Assembly: GCA_001566295.1 (NCBI GenBank)
Contig: KQ964251.1
Coordinates: forward strand, 5,838 to 69,837
Direction: 5' to 3'
From: Microdochium bolleyi
Lineage: Eukaryota; Ascomycota; Sordariomycetes; Xylariales; Microdochiaceae
DNA: 64,000 nt
Position numbers and translations under genes: made by a program. This document shows, one piece after another, positions 49,225 through 61,600 of this stretch (positions within the stretch are counted from its first letter, which is position 1; the number at the start of each line of letters is the position of its first letter). The notes under the pieces are model-generated. The model was not told where the DNA came from, ran no database searches, and saw only the letters and a program-made list of their open reading frames with translations.

Positions 49225-50929
49225 ATGTCCCGCTCCCACAATGCCGAGCACGACGACAATGTCAGTCTCGCCAGCGTCGACGACGATGAGCGCCAGGGCC
49301 TCTACATGGACGACACCAAGCCCGCAGCCGCCTCCCGCGCCCATCGCCGCTCTAGGAGCACTGTCCACGGCTTGCACTGGCTCGCCCAGCGCCTCCCCAG
49401 CTTTCGAGGCGCCCAGCGGCGGACCCTCGCTATCGCCGCCATTGTCGCTATTGTCAGCCTCGCCATCATCGCCGAGCTCGTCCATGTAAGCTCGTATACG
49501 CCGCCGCCGCCACCGCCGCCTCCAGAGCCCGCACAGGAACCGCCTCAACCTCCCGTCGATCGCAACAAGCAGTGTACGACGTGGCCCGTCGACGACAACG
49601 GCAACTATACCTCAACCGTGGACTATGCCAAGCACCACCTCAAGCTCGACACGGTGGCTCCCGCCGGCGGCTGGAAGAAGCCGGCGGGCGTCAAGGTCGT
49701 GGGCCTCATCTTCTTTGGCCGGCGCAGGACCGTCGACCTCCTCGACTGCTATCTCGAGCAGAACCTCGCCAAGAACGGCGGCTACCTTGACAAGGTTCTC
49801 TTCCTCTTGCATACCAGGGATGAGACCGATCGGGCCTTCTTGAAAGACCTCTTGGGCAAGCGGCCCGAGTACGAGATGGTCAACCCGGGCGAGTGCGATG
49901 GACAGGACTTCAGCTGCATGTGGGATATGTTCACCGACGACGACACCATCTACATCAAGATTGACGATGACATTGTAGGTTGCCCCTAGATTTGGACTGG
50001 TTCGCGGGACGTCTCATGAACTCTTCACTAACACTCACATCCCTTTCCAACAGGCCTACATCCACCACGATGCCATCCCCCAGCTCGTACATACCCGGCT
50101 TGCTGAGCCACACCCGCTCGCCATCTCCGCCAATCTCGTGAACAGCCAGATCACCGGCACCTTGCATTCCCTCTTTGGCGCGATCTGGCCATTCCTCCCC
50201 GACCCCAGCACGAAGCCCTCCTTCAAGGCTGCCGAGTCATGGCGCCCCTCTGAGAAACCGCGCTGGCCCGCGGATAAGGAGGTCGAGCTCAAGGAGCAGG
50301 ACCTTGTGGAACTGCCCGCTCCCTACGACGGCCACACCTGGCTGCAGCTCTCGGACGACTTCAGCTACGATGTGCAGAAAACACCGATGGGCCTGAGCTG
50401 GAACAACGACGCTGGCGGCGAGTCGCACCACTACGCCACCGTGTGGCGGTCCTGGGCCATCGCCGCGCAGCAGCACTACTCACTCTTCCGCAACCTCGAG
50501 CTCAACCGCGTCTCGCAGTACTTCTTCGGCCGCCGGATCCATTACAAGGCCCAGCAGGCCACCCTCGACAGGGTCGCTAACCACACGCAGGCCGCGAAGG
50601 CCAAGCTGCCAGGCGGCGAGCAGCTCTACGACACGCAGTACAAGCGGTACAACCTCAACTTCATTGCGATCTGGGGCCACGATGTAAAGGCGATCGTGCC
50701 CTTGAGCACCGACGACGAGCAGGACATCACCGTGACCAGGCCCCGGCAGCTCCGGAGGCCGTTCGTCATCGACACGCGCGTCATTGTGGCGCACTTGAGC
50801 TTCTACACGCAGCACGGCGGCATCAAGACAACCGACATCCTCGACCGCTGGCGCGCGTTCGCCAACGAGATGGTCTGCAAGCCGAACAACCGCAAGTCAC
50901 CGTATGACGAGCGGTGTCCCGGCTTCTAG
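49225..50929 (+). CDS. Putative type II membrane glycosyltransferase (DxD-containing)
   Basis: Two exons, 49225-49974 and 50054-50929, with a 79 bp GTAGGT...CAG intron (541 aa). A short basic/acidic cytosolic N-terminus is followed by one membrane helix (about residues 68-87, rich in Ala/Ile/Val), a polyproline stem of eight prolines, and a large lumenal domain. This is the standard layout of Golgi type II glycosyltransferases. VKVVGLIFFGRRRTVDLLDCYLEQNL looks like the start of a nucleotide-sugar fold, and YIKIDDDI (D247-D249) fits a metal-binding DxD motif; the intron falls directly after it. I do not recognise the exact family, so donor and acceptor sugars are unknown. Cysteines and N-glycosylation sites in the distal part fit a lumenal location. 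The start is the first ATG of the open frame, with context AACC-ATG. Confidence 0.75.
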
Positions 50930-51657
50930 AGATCAACAACGATGACAAGCATACGGAGACGATGACGTACAATCATGCAAAGAAACAAACGGGCGAGGCC
51001 ACGGCCCCGGGGGGCGGGGTGGGTTACAATGCACCACTGAACAATGACACGGACAATGGCAATAACAACACGTGCGGCGGCAAAAACATGCCGACCCAGC
51101 TTGCATAGCGTGGGGAGATATCTTTTCGTCTTTGCATTTTCCAGGTGTTCTTTTTTGAGGTTCTGCTCATGGAGGGGAGGAGGGCGTACGAAGAGAGGCA
51201 TAGCATATGTGTACACGCGTAATTTCAAGACTTCAAAGCAGGCGAGCGTCAGCGCTCAATCTAATCATCATCTTTTGCGATGAGCTACACGCAAATCAGG
51301 TCGTCTTTCCCCCTTGGTGCCTTTGTTGTGATGCAATGCCGGTACGATGACATTAAGAATGGAAAGGCCGCTCCACTGACACGCAAGAGGATGGCGGAGC
51401 ATTGTGTATTATGTGCCAAAAATGTTTCATTATACATTATGTATGCAGGAGGTCCTCGTGCCTGCTTCTGCTGCCGAAACTATTTTATACAACCGCAAGA
51501 TGGTAATGTACAGTATCCTGGTAGGGTGGCATCCGGTAGCACTCCTGTCTTTCCCTCGGCGTAAGGGCAAAGCAGAGTCCGCCGCCGTACTCGGCTCGAA
51601 ATCCCGTCGACTTTGTATCCTTCGCGGAAGACGCGTGACGCGGCTGCCTCCTTGTCC
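50930..51657. other. Convergent intergenic spacer
   Basis: 3' flanks of the glycosyltransferase (+) and the degenerate zinc-finger gene (-). Nothing recognised. Confidence 0.6.
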
Positions 51658-54600
51658 TCAGATGAAGGTATTGTGGCCTTGAAACATCATCCCCGGGACG
51701 CCGACACCTGGTGTCATTTTGTACACGTCTTGAGGAGCAGCAAACTCGAAATGGTGCTGTGCGCCTTGCTCCGTGCCATACGGTCCATTCTCCCCCGCGC
51801 CTGGGTACGGTTTGCCCTCGAAGAACTCCATGGGCTGATGGTTGCCCGGATGGGGATGGACGGGCTGGGGGTAGGCAGGGAAAGGCGATCCATGCTGGCC
51901 GTCGGGCATTATGAACTCGCCACTCGACGTGCTGTTCGTGCCGCAGAAGGAGTCGAAGTTGGTGGGCAGGTCCGGAGCGAACTCTCCGGAGGGGAACCAG
52001 GCACTGTCGACCAGACTGCCTTGTGTGAAGGCAGGTCCGGCCGGAGGCTCAATCGTGGACGACGTCGAGATCTGCACGGGTACTGGTGCCCTGATCGGAT
52101 AGCGCAGCGTCTTCCCGTTGTCCTTGTCCTTCACCCTGAGCCATGGCCGCCCATCTGTAAACTGCAGGAAACTGGGGTTGACGTGGTATCGATGCTCCAG
52201 TGTGTCTTTGAATCCAGGATCGACCACATTGGCAGCTCCCAGCTGTTGCGCTTCGTTCAGCATGCCTGCGCCGGCATAGCCAGGGTGCTGTTTGTGGGCG
52301 TGTGGCTCAAAACCACCCGCACCGGCGAAACCAGACAGCGACGTGTCAAGACCAAGCATTTCCTCAGAGCACTTGATCAGGTCCTCGCAGGAGTCGCCAT
52401 CGATACTGTTGCACATCCCTATGCCCGAGTCCGTTGCCTGGGGTGGCTGGCCCTGGTGACCCAGCTTCTCCTCTGGCGGTTCGTCCTGGTCTGGCGAAGA
52501 TGCACACTCACTCGGGGTGCCTTTGCCTGCAAGTGGAGCAACATCGAAGACTTCGTAAGGCACCCCTTTCGTGCAGCTCTCGAAGAGACCTTCAGAGTGG
52601 TCCTGCAATATCTGGCCGAGACTCGTCATCCCCTGTTCACCAAGCTGCAGCAGAGTTTGGAACTTTGCAAGAAGCTTCGGACGGTGCTCGTCATAGAGAG
52701 CGTGGAGTTCAAAATGTTCCCGTACAAGTTTGTGGCCTGATGGAAGATGCAGTGGTTAGCTGGGTGGCTGCAATCGAAAGAGATCGGTCTAGCAACTCAC
52801 CATGTGGTAGCTCTTCGGTGTCATCTCCGAAGATGATCTGGCACAGCCCATGGTATTGTTTCAGGGGGTGCTGTCCTTGGCGGCCCTTCTTCGAGACCAG
52901 GCGATCCCGGGTGGCGATATCGATGCCTTCCAGCGGATCGCGGCTCGTAGGATGTTCTCTGTACTCGCACCTGCCGCTTTTCACGTGGCCCTCCTTATCT
53001 GACTGCGTCTTGAAAAAGACCTTGCATCGATCACACTGGTTCCGCGGGTCCCTCTCGAGACCCTCAAGCAGGTGCTCATCTTTGATATGGCGCCTGTTGT
53101 AGTCGTTAGCTGGCTGTGGTACACTCCATGCCATTGCATCGTGGTCTCTGCGATTGTGTGGACTGACCTGAGCTCATTGATGCCAATCTCTTTCCGAGCC
53201 ATGTTGCATCGAAAGACCTTGAGTGCGCAGATCTTGTGGTCCCTCACATTGAATCTTTGAGGATCCTTGAGACGGAACGGACACATGAAGTCGTACGTAT
53301 CGGCCGGCTCGGTGCGGGCTGCCCGTGTCCGACGCTTATGGGGACCAGGGCCGTCGTCGTCCTCATCGTTACCTCCGACGTTGTCGTCAAGATTGTCCTC
53401 TTCGTCCTCTTCTTGGTTTTTCCTCTTTCCTTTCCTCTGACCAGATTCACTTTCCTGGCGTCCTTGGTTGGACACGGTGCTGCCTGGTGTCTGCTCTGCA
53501 CCGTCGCACGCCTCGGTTGTGGTAGAGTCTGATTCCTGCATGAGGATATCAGGGATAGTGTCTGCAATCTGGCTGACAAAATGCCGAGCATAGGACCTTC
53601 GCCGGAGCAGTGGCAGAGAGCTTGCCAGCTCCAGGGCTGGGAACTGCTCCACCGCGAAGTCCCAAATCTTGTCCAACTTCTGGCCTTCACAATAGTCTAC
53701 GTCTTGTGATATGTCTTGCCATGAGGCAATTGCCTCGTCTTCCTCCGGGCCTTCAGTCTTGACTTGAGGACCAGACGCTGCCAGGCAATCCTCTTTGTCG
53801 TCTGGTTGTGAATCAATGTTGTGTGATCTGTTTACGGATCAGTACTAATCACTTGAAATGATAACACATAAGCACTCACGAAGACGCAGTGGCAGTCTGG
53901 GCACTGTATGTAGTGGCCAGTTCAGGGAAGCTTTCGATCTGGTCACCAGAGAAATAGTCGGCAACACTGCTGATGAGAGAGAGGGGTCTGCTTGGACAGT
54001 CTGAGACTCTAAGAGGCCATCAGCATTCATGCATTAGTTAAATTTCTCCCAACCACTCCAATCACTGTACTTACGTATTCGCCATGCTGATGGCACCATC
54101 TTGACCAGGAAGGTTGGCATGACCGAACAAGGGACTCATCGGCGGGGACATGGTCCAGGAGGACCGTGAGGTCGACGCGAAGCTGGCTCGTGAGGACGCT
54201 GTCGTGACAGTGTCATTGTCATGCATATGGTTGTTTTGGTCGAAGAAGAGTTTGGGGCGGAAAACAAGGGACTGAGGGTGTGCGAGAGAGTGTAATATGT
54301 TGTCACTCATGGTATGGTCCGTGGCCGGTTCGGGCTTTGGTACTGCGGAGATGACGAGTCTGTCCATGTCTTGATAACCGCCAAAGCCAGATCTCGACGA
54401 GTCTTCAGAAGCCGACCGGACATGAAAGCTTGGCGACTCGTCGGCGCACCGCTGCCGCCGTGTCCCAAATAGGCGACCTGTATCCTCAGATGTTCGATTA
54501 CTCCTATCTGAGGTGCTCGACAGGCTTACAGTATCTGACGACGACTTGAGGCTTGGGACTTGGCTGAGCCCGGAGATCTCGAATACTTTTGAGTCCGCTG

Positions 54601-54835
54601 AGGTATTGGATGCTGGGGGAAGCTCGACAACTGAGGCGGAGCCATATTGAAGTTTGAGAGCAAGGTCTGAGAGCTTGAGGTTCTTGCCGGGCCGCAGTCT
54701 TCGCCAGCTGCTACGCTTGGGCGAATGGTCGCCCGTTAGCTGCGTCGTGGCAGGCCTCGGGGCCAGCCTCTCTGATTCGTGAAAGTCTGCCATGGCTCCA
54801 TAAGCCTCGATCTGGCTCGAGGTTGTTTGTGTCAT
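51658..54835 (-). CDS. Large fungal protein with degenerate C2H2-type zinc fingers
   Basis: Five exons join in frame: 54835-54075, 54008-53880, 53827-53168, 53093-52801 and 52736-51658 (973 aa from the chosen ATG). Residues 1-300 are Ser-rich and disordered. Basic clusters (GQRKGKRKN, PHKRRTRAAR) beside an acidic run at about residues 420-470 suggest nuclear localisation. A fungal-specific double finger follows: a degenerate first part from about residue 478 (DFMCPFRLKDPQRF...ICALKVF, then LRRHIKDEH across the exon junction), and a clear C536-x2-C539-x12-H552-x5-C558. Such modules occur in many filamentous ascomycete proteins of unknown role. A leucine-rich, likely helical segment and a long Pro/Gly-rich tail end the protein. 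The reading is open upstream of the chosen ATG back to an acceptor-like TTTTTCCAG near 55015, so the true N-terminus may lie in an extra 5' exon. Confidence 0.75.
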
Positions 54836-56886
54836 GCGAGTGGCGGTGAAGGAGGGAGAAGCTGAAAGTTCATGATCTGGGATCCAGGTCCAGTGAAGCT
54901 TGTGCGGGCCGAATGGAAAGTCAAGAGTGTGGTCAGATGGTTGGTGTAAACTGGGACCAGGCAGCGAGATAGTTGCAAGTGGATAGTTGGTTGGATCAGT
55001 CGAGGAAATGGGATCCGTGCCTGGAAAAAGGGACAAGACCAGTCAAAAGATTCCCGTCTGCCCTCTGCGTGCTCTGGCTGGCGAGCCGCATGGCAATTGG
55101 GAACAAGTCGGCGGCCTCGAGGCATCGAGGCGTCGCAGGCAGGCTGACTGGAGTTCCCAAGTTAGCCCACGGCACAACCGTCTCGCCGCGCACCCACAAC
55201 GAGGGAGGGCCCTTGTCGCAAGCTGTCAGCACAATGGGGACAGAGGCAACTCGCAACCTTGAACGAACTGGCCTGCATGAGACCCCTGCCTTGGCTACTG
55301 CAAGAGCGGCGGGTGCTGATTGGGCTGCTGGTCTCAGCTCATGATGGATCCCATGAGCCGGCGCGACCACAGCCCCCGTGGGCGCTCCCACTATTTGCAG
55401 GCGATGACGGCACGCGTGCAGCCACGGCTTCCCACAAGGCGTTCTCAGGCCCGTCTTGGTGCTGACGGCCCTGCAGACACAGGCACAAGATCGGGGCCCG
55501 CGTGGGAACGCGGAAAAGCGTGCTTGCATACAAGAGACGGGTCCATTGCCAGACACGCGTACTAACATGCGACGACCTCGGGAGGTTGAGATGGCCTCGA
55601 CATTAAACTCAGAGGAGCGGACAATGGAACAAGCAAAACGGGGACCCCGAAGTGCAAGTGCCAGTCAGCCCTGTGGGATCCCCAAACGGCCAGGGGGCGC
55701 TGCAAGAGGTGGGGCCGGCAGTGCGTGAGACCTTCCCTCCATTGTCATGTCTGGTATTCCAGGTTGATCAGGCCTTGGATGTTTCCTCGCGTTCAGGCAA
55801 AGGCTCCAGAAGGTGCAAGGACACCGAGAACCTGCAACGACCTACGCCTGTGGAGGAACTGATCGTTCTTGCAGAGACAAGGATCGGCACATCTGCACGA
55901 GGATGCAGGGGCCGAGATTGCGAAACATTTCACAATCACCAACCTCAACATCTGGCCAGGGTCGTTTCCTGTCGGTCCTCCCGATCTCCACTTCGAGAAG
56001 GGCTTCTCTGGTCCTTTCGTTCTAGAACCTGTCGACGGGGGGAACACACGCCGATATACGTCATGCCTAGGTTTCAGGTAGCTTGTTGCCTCGTTGCCTT
56101 GCCGGAGAGCCTCGGTCTGACACTATAGTTCGCATCGAGGCTCAACTTCATTCCAGGAGACTCTCGGAGCCAGATCACCAAAGTACATTCGATGCCGAAC
56201 ATACTATCCCTCTTCCAAAGCACACGCCATTGAATATCTCAGATACATAATGACGTAGGAAACTCAGTAGTTTGGTGGGCACTCTAGCTACATCTGATGA
56301 CGAGAGACGCAGTGTTCGAGACAGTCACTGCGTCCGGTATCGACTCATCTGGAGTGAAGTACCCAAAGGGTGCCGGTCGCTCCTCCCGGTCCCTCGTAAT
56401 TAGTCGCCAGCGGATCGGTCGTCACACACCTCGGGTAGGCAATACACTCGAGGGATCCGCTCAGCCGCCGCAACCCTGGGGGCCGACTATCCGAGTCGTT
56501 AGCCGGTCTTTATTACCTTCCGAGATTGTTTATAGGAAGTTGGTCCTAGCTGGCGGCGAGACATGGAGTTTTTGATGCGACACAAAGGCGCTGTTGCTCT
56601 GAATCTCGAAGGCCGTCACGGCGCCGAGCCTGGCTAAGCATCCTGTATGTGACGTGTTCTAGCTGTCGGCGACTTGCGAGCCATAAGCCTCCCTAGCCCA
56701 CGGTGGAAAACACCCAGCACGGGTCCAACTGGTCCTGGGAAAAGGGACGGCAAATTTGCCATCGCACGGTGCTACGTATCGTTCCGATCGAACGTAGTGT
56801 CGTGCGTTCGTTCTCAATGGTTGACTTGAATCTCAAACCATCCCCTAAGATGCTGGCCCGCGGCGGTGTTTTGGTCTTCTTTATCC
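54836..56886. other. Intergenic, 2.1 kb, with a possible coding relic
   Basis: Upstream sequence of the degenerate zinc-finger gene. Around 55869-56080 (+) a frame reads as a protein-like stretch (NLNIWPGSFPVGPPDLHF...FVLEPVDGG), and a 51 bp GTAGCT...TAG intron-like segment could extend it, but no complete model with start and stop was found. It may be a relic or an unrecognised small gene. Confidence 0.35.
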
Positions 56887-57237
56887 CTACCGCTTCGGTT
56901 CCTCCGGACGGTTCTCAGATCCCTCGGGATGCTGGCCATACTGCTGCCCGGTCTGCATCTGCCGAGTCGCACGCTATACGCCAGTCAGTACAGGTTGACC
57001 GAGATCCCATCAGTGCCGCGACAACAAGGCCGACGACTTACGGCACTCCTCCTGGCCTCCTTTATCGACGATCTGGTGTACCTGCAATTCCAGCACAAGT
57101 CAAGCCGTCAGCGAACCGGAACCCCAAGAAGGTCTTCGTAGACAGAATAATACAGGCATTCCAAACGAGAGAAACGGGTGAGACCACACTTACGCGAAAA
57201 GCACGCACGCCATCGTGAAGGCTGCCGCCGGCGCCAT
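56887..57237 (-). CDS. Small conserved-type fungal protein of 51 residues, three mini-exons
   Basis: Exons are 57237-57194 (44 nt), 57081-57042 (40 nt) and 56958-56887 (72 nt including TAG); both introns (112 and 83 bp) have GTAAGT donors and CAG acceptors, and the phases match exactly. The protein begins MAPAAAFTMACVLFAYTR, a short N-terminal membrane helix or mitochondrial-type anchor, followed by a basic stretch SSIKEARRSA and a polar tail ending EEPKR. From memory it resembles a small single-helix family common in filamentous ascomycetes, often starting MAPAAAFTM and containing Y-(A/T)-R-(T/S)-S-I. That match was not checked. No function is known to me. Each exon is under 75 nt, so simple open-frame scans miss it. 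A transcript leader with CA repeats would lie upstream. Confidence 0.75.
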
Positions 57238-57320
57238 GACGGTCTGTATCTCGAGAATACCCAGGACTTAGCAATGTCTCGGCCAACGCCTTCCCCGTCG
57301 GTCTATCCCTCCCTCCCACT

Positions 57321-57354
57321 CGCACGCACGCACGCACGTACGCACGTACGCACG
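57321..57354 (+). repeat. (CACG/TACG)n tetranucleotide repeat
   Basis: About eight 4-base units, first CACG then alternating TACG and CACG, some 90 bases upstream of the small gene on its - strand. Confidence 0.9.
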
Positions 57355-57569
57355 CCTGATAGCAGCCTATCCCAAGACCCGGGATCCATCACAAGTGCCA
57401 TGACTGACTTCGAGACGACCGCAGCGTCTAGTTGCGGACAGGCCACAGGTAGGGAGAAAAGAAGAAAAGAAATCGACATACCCTTGGCGTCAAGTTCCCC
57501 TTCGGAAACATGATCACTGCTTTGCCCTCACCGAAAGCTTTCTGTGGCCTCAGATGTGTGCCTTTCCCA

Positions 57570-57598
57570 GACACACACACACACACACACACGCACAC
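57570..57598 (+). repeat. (AC)n dinucleotide microsatellite
   Basis: About eleven perfect AC units followed by an interrupted unit. Confidence 0.95.
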
Positions 57599-58572
57599 CC
57601 TCTCACCCTCTCTGTATTTCGTGTCGCTCAGAGCCTCGTGGGTTGCGCTGCCGTAACACGTACGCTCCAAGCGTGCTGACTCGTCGCTGCTGGGCCCGAG
57701 GGTGGTGAACCTCGGCGGAGAACAGAAGACGACTGCGCGCGGGGAAGTGCTGGAGGTCTTCTGTGCCAATCCAGCTTTCTTTCTGCGAGAGGGTTTTCGC
57801 AACGTATGTATTCAATGTGGTTGCAGAGGCGAACGTGGTCTTTGACGTCTTGCTGTTATGCACGTAGGTTCTAACCCAGGGAACGATCATACGACGTCGG
57901 CAGTCTCCAAGGGCGTTCTGGGCCCAAAAGGGTTCAGTTCAAAAACCGGGACCCCTGCTCGCCGCGCTCCGGAGTCGTTCAAGCACAATGCATGCGTGCG
58001 CACCCACGTTTGGTCTTGCCACCACCATGCAACGTCAAGCGCGGCTTCGAGAACTTCATCGTTGAGCCGCTCGTCTTCAGTTAATGATAGTCCCAAGAGG
58101 CGATTATCTTGTAGTCTCTTTCATGCATCCTAAATATAATGTATGTATGTACGCGTGCGTGTGCTTCAGATTGGGTGTTCTACACCTATAAGAAAGGGTA
58201 TCTCTTCCATTCCTCAATGCCTTGCTGACGTATAAATCAAGTCCTTTCTTCTTCCTCGGCTTGTCAGTACAACCGGATGTCAGTCAATGCCTTCTTGCGT
58301 GACTGCTGAAAAAACGTGCTGTGCTGTTGTGAGGCTGTACGATGCGCGACAAGGGCGACAAGGCTTAAGCAGAATTACCCTCGTCTCTCGGCGCAGTTTG
58401 TGCCTCCTTCATGTTGCAGACTGGCTATAGCGTGCGTGTCGAACCCGACTGAGCGTTGCTCATATATATAGCTCGGCGTCCGTCTTGTGAATGGGCGTCA
58501 TTAGAATTGCAAAGTCGCAAGCCTCGTGTACTGGTCCGGATTCCGAGTATTCCTCGTGTGGATGGGCACCTA

Positions 58573-59970
58573 TCAAGGCTCTCGCTCATTGGCTCCTGTC
58601 TGCCCTGATATTTTTCTCCGGCCCTCGGCCTTGGCGGCGTGGAGATTTTGCATCACAAATTCGTAAGTCATCATGGTAACTGTTGCCGCTGGTACCGCCC
58701 GCATCATGTTGACGCCCATGCCTGCATAGAATGCCCTCCAGCCTTCTTCCGCGAGGATGGTGCGGAATGTCATCAGAACGCCTCTGTATTTTGGCGCGGG
58801 GACTGTTGTCTTGGCCCCCGCTGCGTGCTTGGGGTCTCCCGCAGAGTCCGTTCTGGGGAAATACTCAACACCAGCAGCAGGACGGCGTTGTGTCTGTAAG
58901 CGGGTACGAATGACTTCGTGAGGGTACGTCGCCGAGCTTGCTAGGATCTTGGACAATACTGATGCCGAAAGCAGGCCCATCCAATGGTGCTTTTCGCTCT
59001 CATCCTTTCCAATCTCCCCCATTCCTTGCCCAGTGAATTTAGTTCTGAGATATTCGTAGACTGGGAACTGCACAGCAACGTGAGTCAGGCCGAGAAGTGC
59101 TGGCGACAGTCCCGAGTAGAACGAGAGGATGCCCTCGGACGAGTACATCTTGCGTGCCGCATCCAGTGTGGAGTTGTAGTGCCATGGAGAGTTGATGGAA
59201 GGCCGCGAAGTCGGTGTAGAGCCGGGGCTTGGGAAAGCCGACACTGGGCCCCCTTGTCCCGTTGATGACTGGGACATGAGTCTAGTCTTGATTACCCAGA
59301 TGGGGTTTGTGACAATTGTGCTGCTCGCGCCGGCTACGATAGATGACCAGAAATTGATGAGGTTCTGATTTTGCACCACTGCATCACGGAATTGTCAGTA
59401 GTTGGACCTCGTGGCCTGACATCATAAGCCATGGGCAGTTGGGGTGGTATCAAGGCAGCACTTACGATCCTTTTCAGCCAGAAACACCTTGCTCTTGTTG
59501 TAGACGGTGAACCATACAGCCCACGTGGGTAGGTAGCCGAGTATGATCGGGCCCAAACCTCTGTACAGGCCGCGGATGCCTTCGTCCTTCCAGATGACCC
59601 CAGCAGTCCCGGTAAGGCCTTCATATACCTTATGATGGCTGACATGCCTGCCCTTGGCGATGGTCATGAAGCCACCCTGAGCCTGCAGCTTAGTCTTGAT
59701 CACGTCGAGCGGGCACGTCACAATGCCGGAAGTGAGCCCGCCCAATGCCCCGGCTAAAGCGTTGAATTGCGACTCGGAAGCGCCTGTTGCCCACCTCTGC
59801 CACATTGTGATGCTTGGGGAGTTGTGGAGATCCATGGCAGCCACGACTGAGGAGAAGGATTCGCTTGTCGGTCCGTGTGTGGGCTCTGCAGCAGATGAGC
59901 GTGTCCCATGGCCTGCTGAAGCTGGAGACGAACCCTCCGTCGTGCGAGCGAGTACCGGATCGAGAGACAT
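58573..59970 (-). CDS. Mitochondrial carrier family protein, NAD+/pyrimidine/folate-type
   Basis: Inner mitochondrial membrane solute carrier. Exons 59970-59466 and 59378-58573 join in frame (436 aa) across an 87 bp intron. Three repeats carry the family signature Px(D/E)xx(K/R): PLDVIKTKLQAQG in repeat 1, NPIWVIKTRLM in repeat 2, where Trp replaces the acidic residue, and PHEVIRTRLQTQ in repeat 3. The NPIWVxKTR variant and GPIILGYLPTWAVWF are typical of the subgroup with yeast YIA6/YEA6 (NAD+), RIM2 (pyrimidine nucleotide) and folate/FAD carriers; an NAD+ carrier is my best guess. The N-terminal 60 residues and a Ser/Pro-rich insert between helices of repeat 2 lengthen it beyond the roughly 300-residue core. 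Substrate is not proven. It is divergent from QCR7. Confidence 0.9.
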
Positions 59971-61600
59971 CTCAAGAGCAAGCGGGTGCGACCTGGAGAA
60001 GGCAGGCGCTGGTGGGGCCTCTGACGGGCTTCAGAGACCCCGGAAGCAGGATAAACGAGCGCCGAAGATCAGAGTCGCAACGTGAAGGACTCTTGTGGCT
60101 TCGAAGAGCACGGGGTGATCGGAATGGTCGGAGTGGTCGGAGGCCGGGTTGGAGGGGGCAAGTGGTGTACGGTGTGCGGGGAATGCTCCCACGCAAAAGC
60201 ACCGTCGACACTTGCAATAGAACTAGCTGCAGGCCATTGACGTGTCGCGGCCGCACCTCAGATCGGTCGGTGGGGGTCGAGCGTCTTGCGCGGGAGTTTG
60301 ACGCAGCTCTGAGGTCGGGGAGAGTGTTATCGTGCTGAGGATGTGGGCGGAAGAGAGAGGTCGTCGAGGGCTATGGTTGGAAAGACAGTGGGCAACGATG
60401 GTCCGGCGAGCAGCGGCGGCGACCGGGAGGAAGCAGGTGCAGGCGGGCAAGAGGCCCCGACGTAATCGCTAGCGGGTCGCACGGCGTGCAGGTGCGGGCC
60501 CTGCTGCTGCACTCTGCAAGTGACGGAGACGCGACCAAGGCGGCCAACCATGGACGCTAAAGACGATGGGTTGCTCGTGCCTGTAACTTCGCAGACCCAG
60601 ACTGTCCTCCGTTCCAGAGCATCCATTGTCCGAACCGCTTCTACCCGGCGCTATATTGTATTCTGGAGCGGATGAGCGTCGACAAAGTCTGGCCTGGGTC
60701 GCCTTGGAGAAAGCAAGAGGAAACGTGCATCAAGTCAACTGCAGAGACACTGGCTTCCTCCACTGCAGTAGACGAGGATGCAGCATGACGGCACTTGATC
60801 CAGTTCCAGTGCCAGTCAACGACCCTTCCCGATAGGCGGAGCGGAGTTACCAAGGTGGTGGTGCACGCACGCGGGCGTTTCGGTTCGACTCGGGGGTCAA
60901 AAAGCAACCTTGCAACGGCGCTACGTCAATGGCAGGCCGGAGCCGCGCAACCCACACGTGCACTTTCGACAACAATACTTCTGATGCAGGCTCCGAGAAC
61001 AAGCGAACAGTTGTCGTGATTGACGCCACTGCCACGGCAAGGTAGCTGCACCTGCCATAGCGACAGGGACAGCTCCAAGTAAGCCAAGTACAGATCCGAG
61101 GGTGCAAGAGGCATGCGTTAATCAAGACCCAGACTCAGTAGAGGTTGCTTGTATATGGGGAGAGTACTTGAGGCGCCCGGCTGAACCCTACTCGCAGTGA
61201 GACGGAGACTCGAGCTACTTAGAGCATCTGCCTTCTAGTTCCTCTTGCCCCTAGGTCTCATACCAGCAACAAAAGCTGCAAGCTCTCCACGTGATTTGTT
61301 GCCGGCAGCTCCATTGTTGCTGTATTCCGAGGTGATGGCGACTTCCAACATGTGGAGGAGTGGAGCAACTTGCCCGCGCTGCTGACATAAGCGTCGGGTG
61401 CTGACTTCATGACTGCCCCCTCGGCGTACTTACCCGGCAGCCCTTCGAAATTCCGCAACGCTGAGTGGACAGACAGGGGACTCTCGAGCCGACTTCAGGA
61501 ATCTGCAAAGGGCTCAAGTCAAACCACCTCCTCCACCACAGCAAGCATCGCGCGATAACCCGGCCGCCGCTCGACGACCCCCGAACCACGACCGCCCACC
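59971..61600. other. Divergent intergenic region, 1.6 kb
   Basis: Shared upstream region of the mitochondrial carrier (-) and QCR7 (+). No gene supported. A GGTTCGACTC stretch near 60890 resembles a tRNA B box but lacks the paired stems. Confidence 0.5.

Larger units (their letters stand above)
57238..58572. other. Intergenic, 1.3 kb, repeat-containing
   Basis: Upstream region of the small - strand gene and 3' flank of the mitochondrial carrier gene. Contains an ACGC/TACG repeat (57321-57354) and an AC microsatellite (57570-57598). No gene seen. Confidence 0.55.

Noticed and set aside
58430..58455. Second B-box-like motif on the - strand
   Set aside because: T-stem bases do not pair, so no tRNA fold.
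60880..60905. tRNA B-box-like GGTTCGACTC
   Set aside because: The flanking five-base T stem does not pair and no A box or acceptor stem is present.
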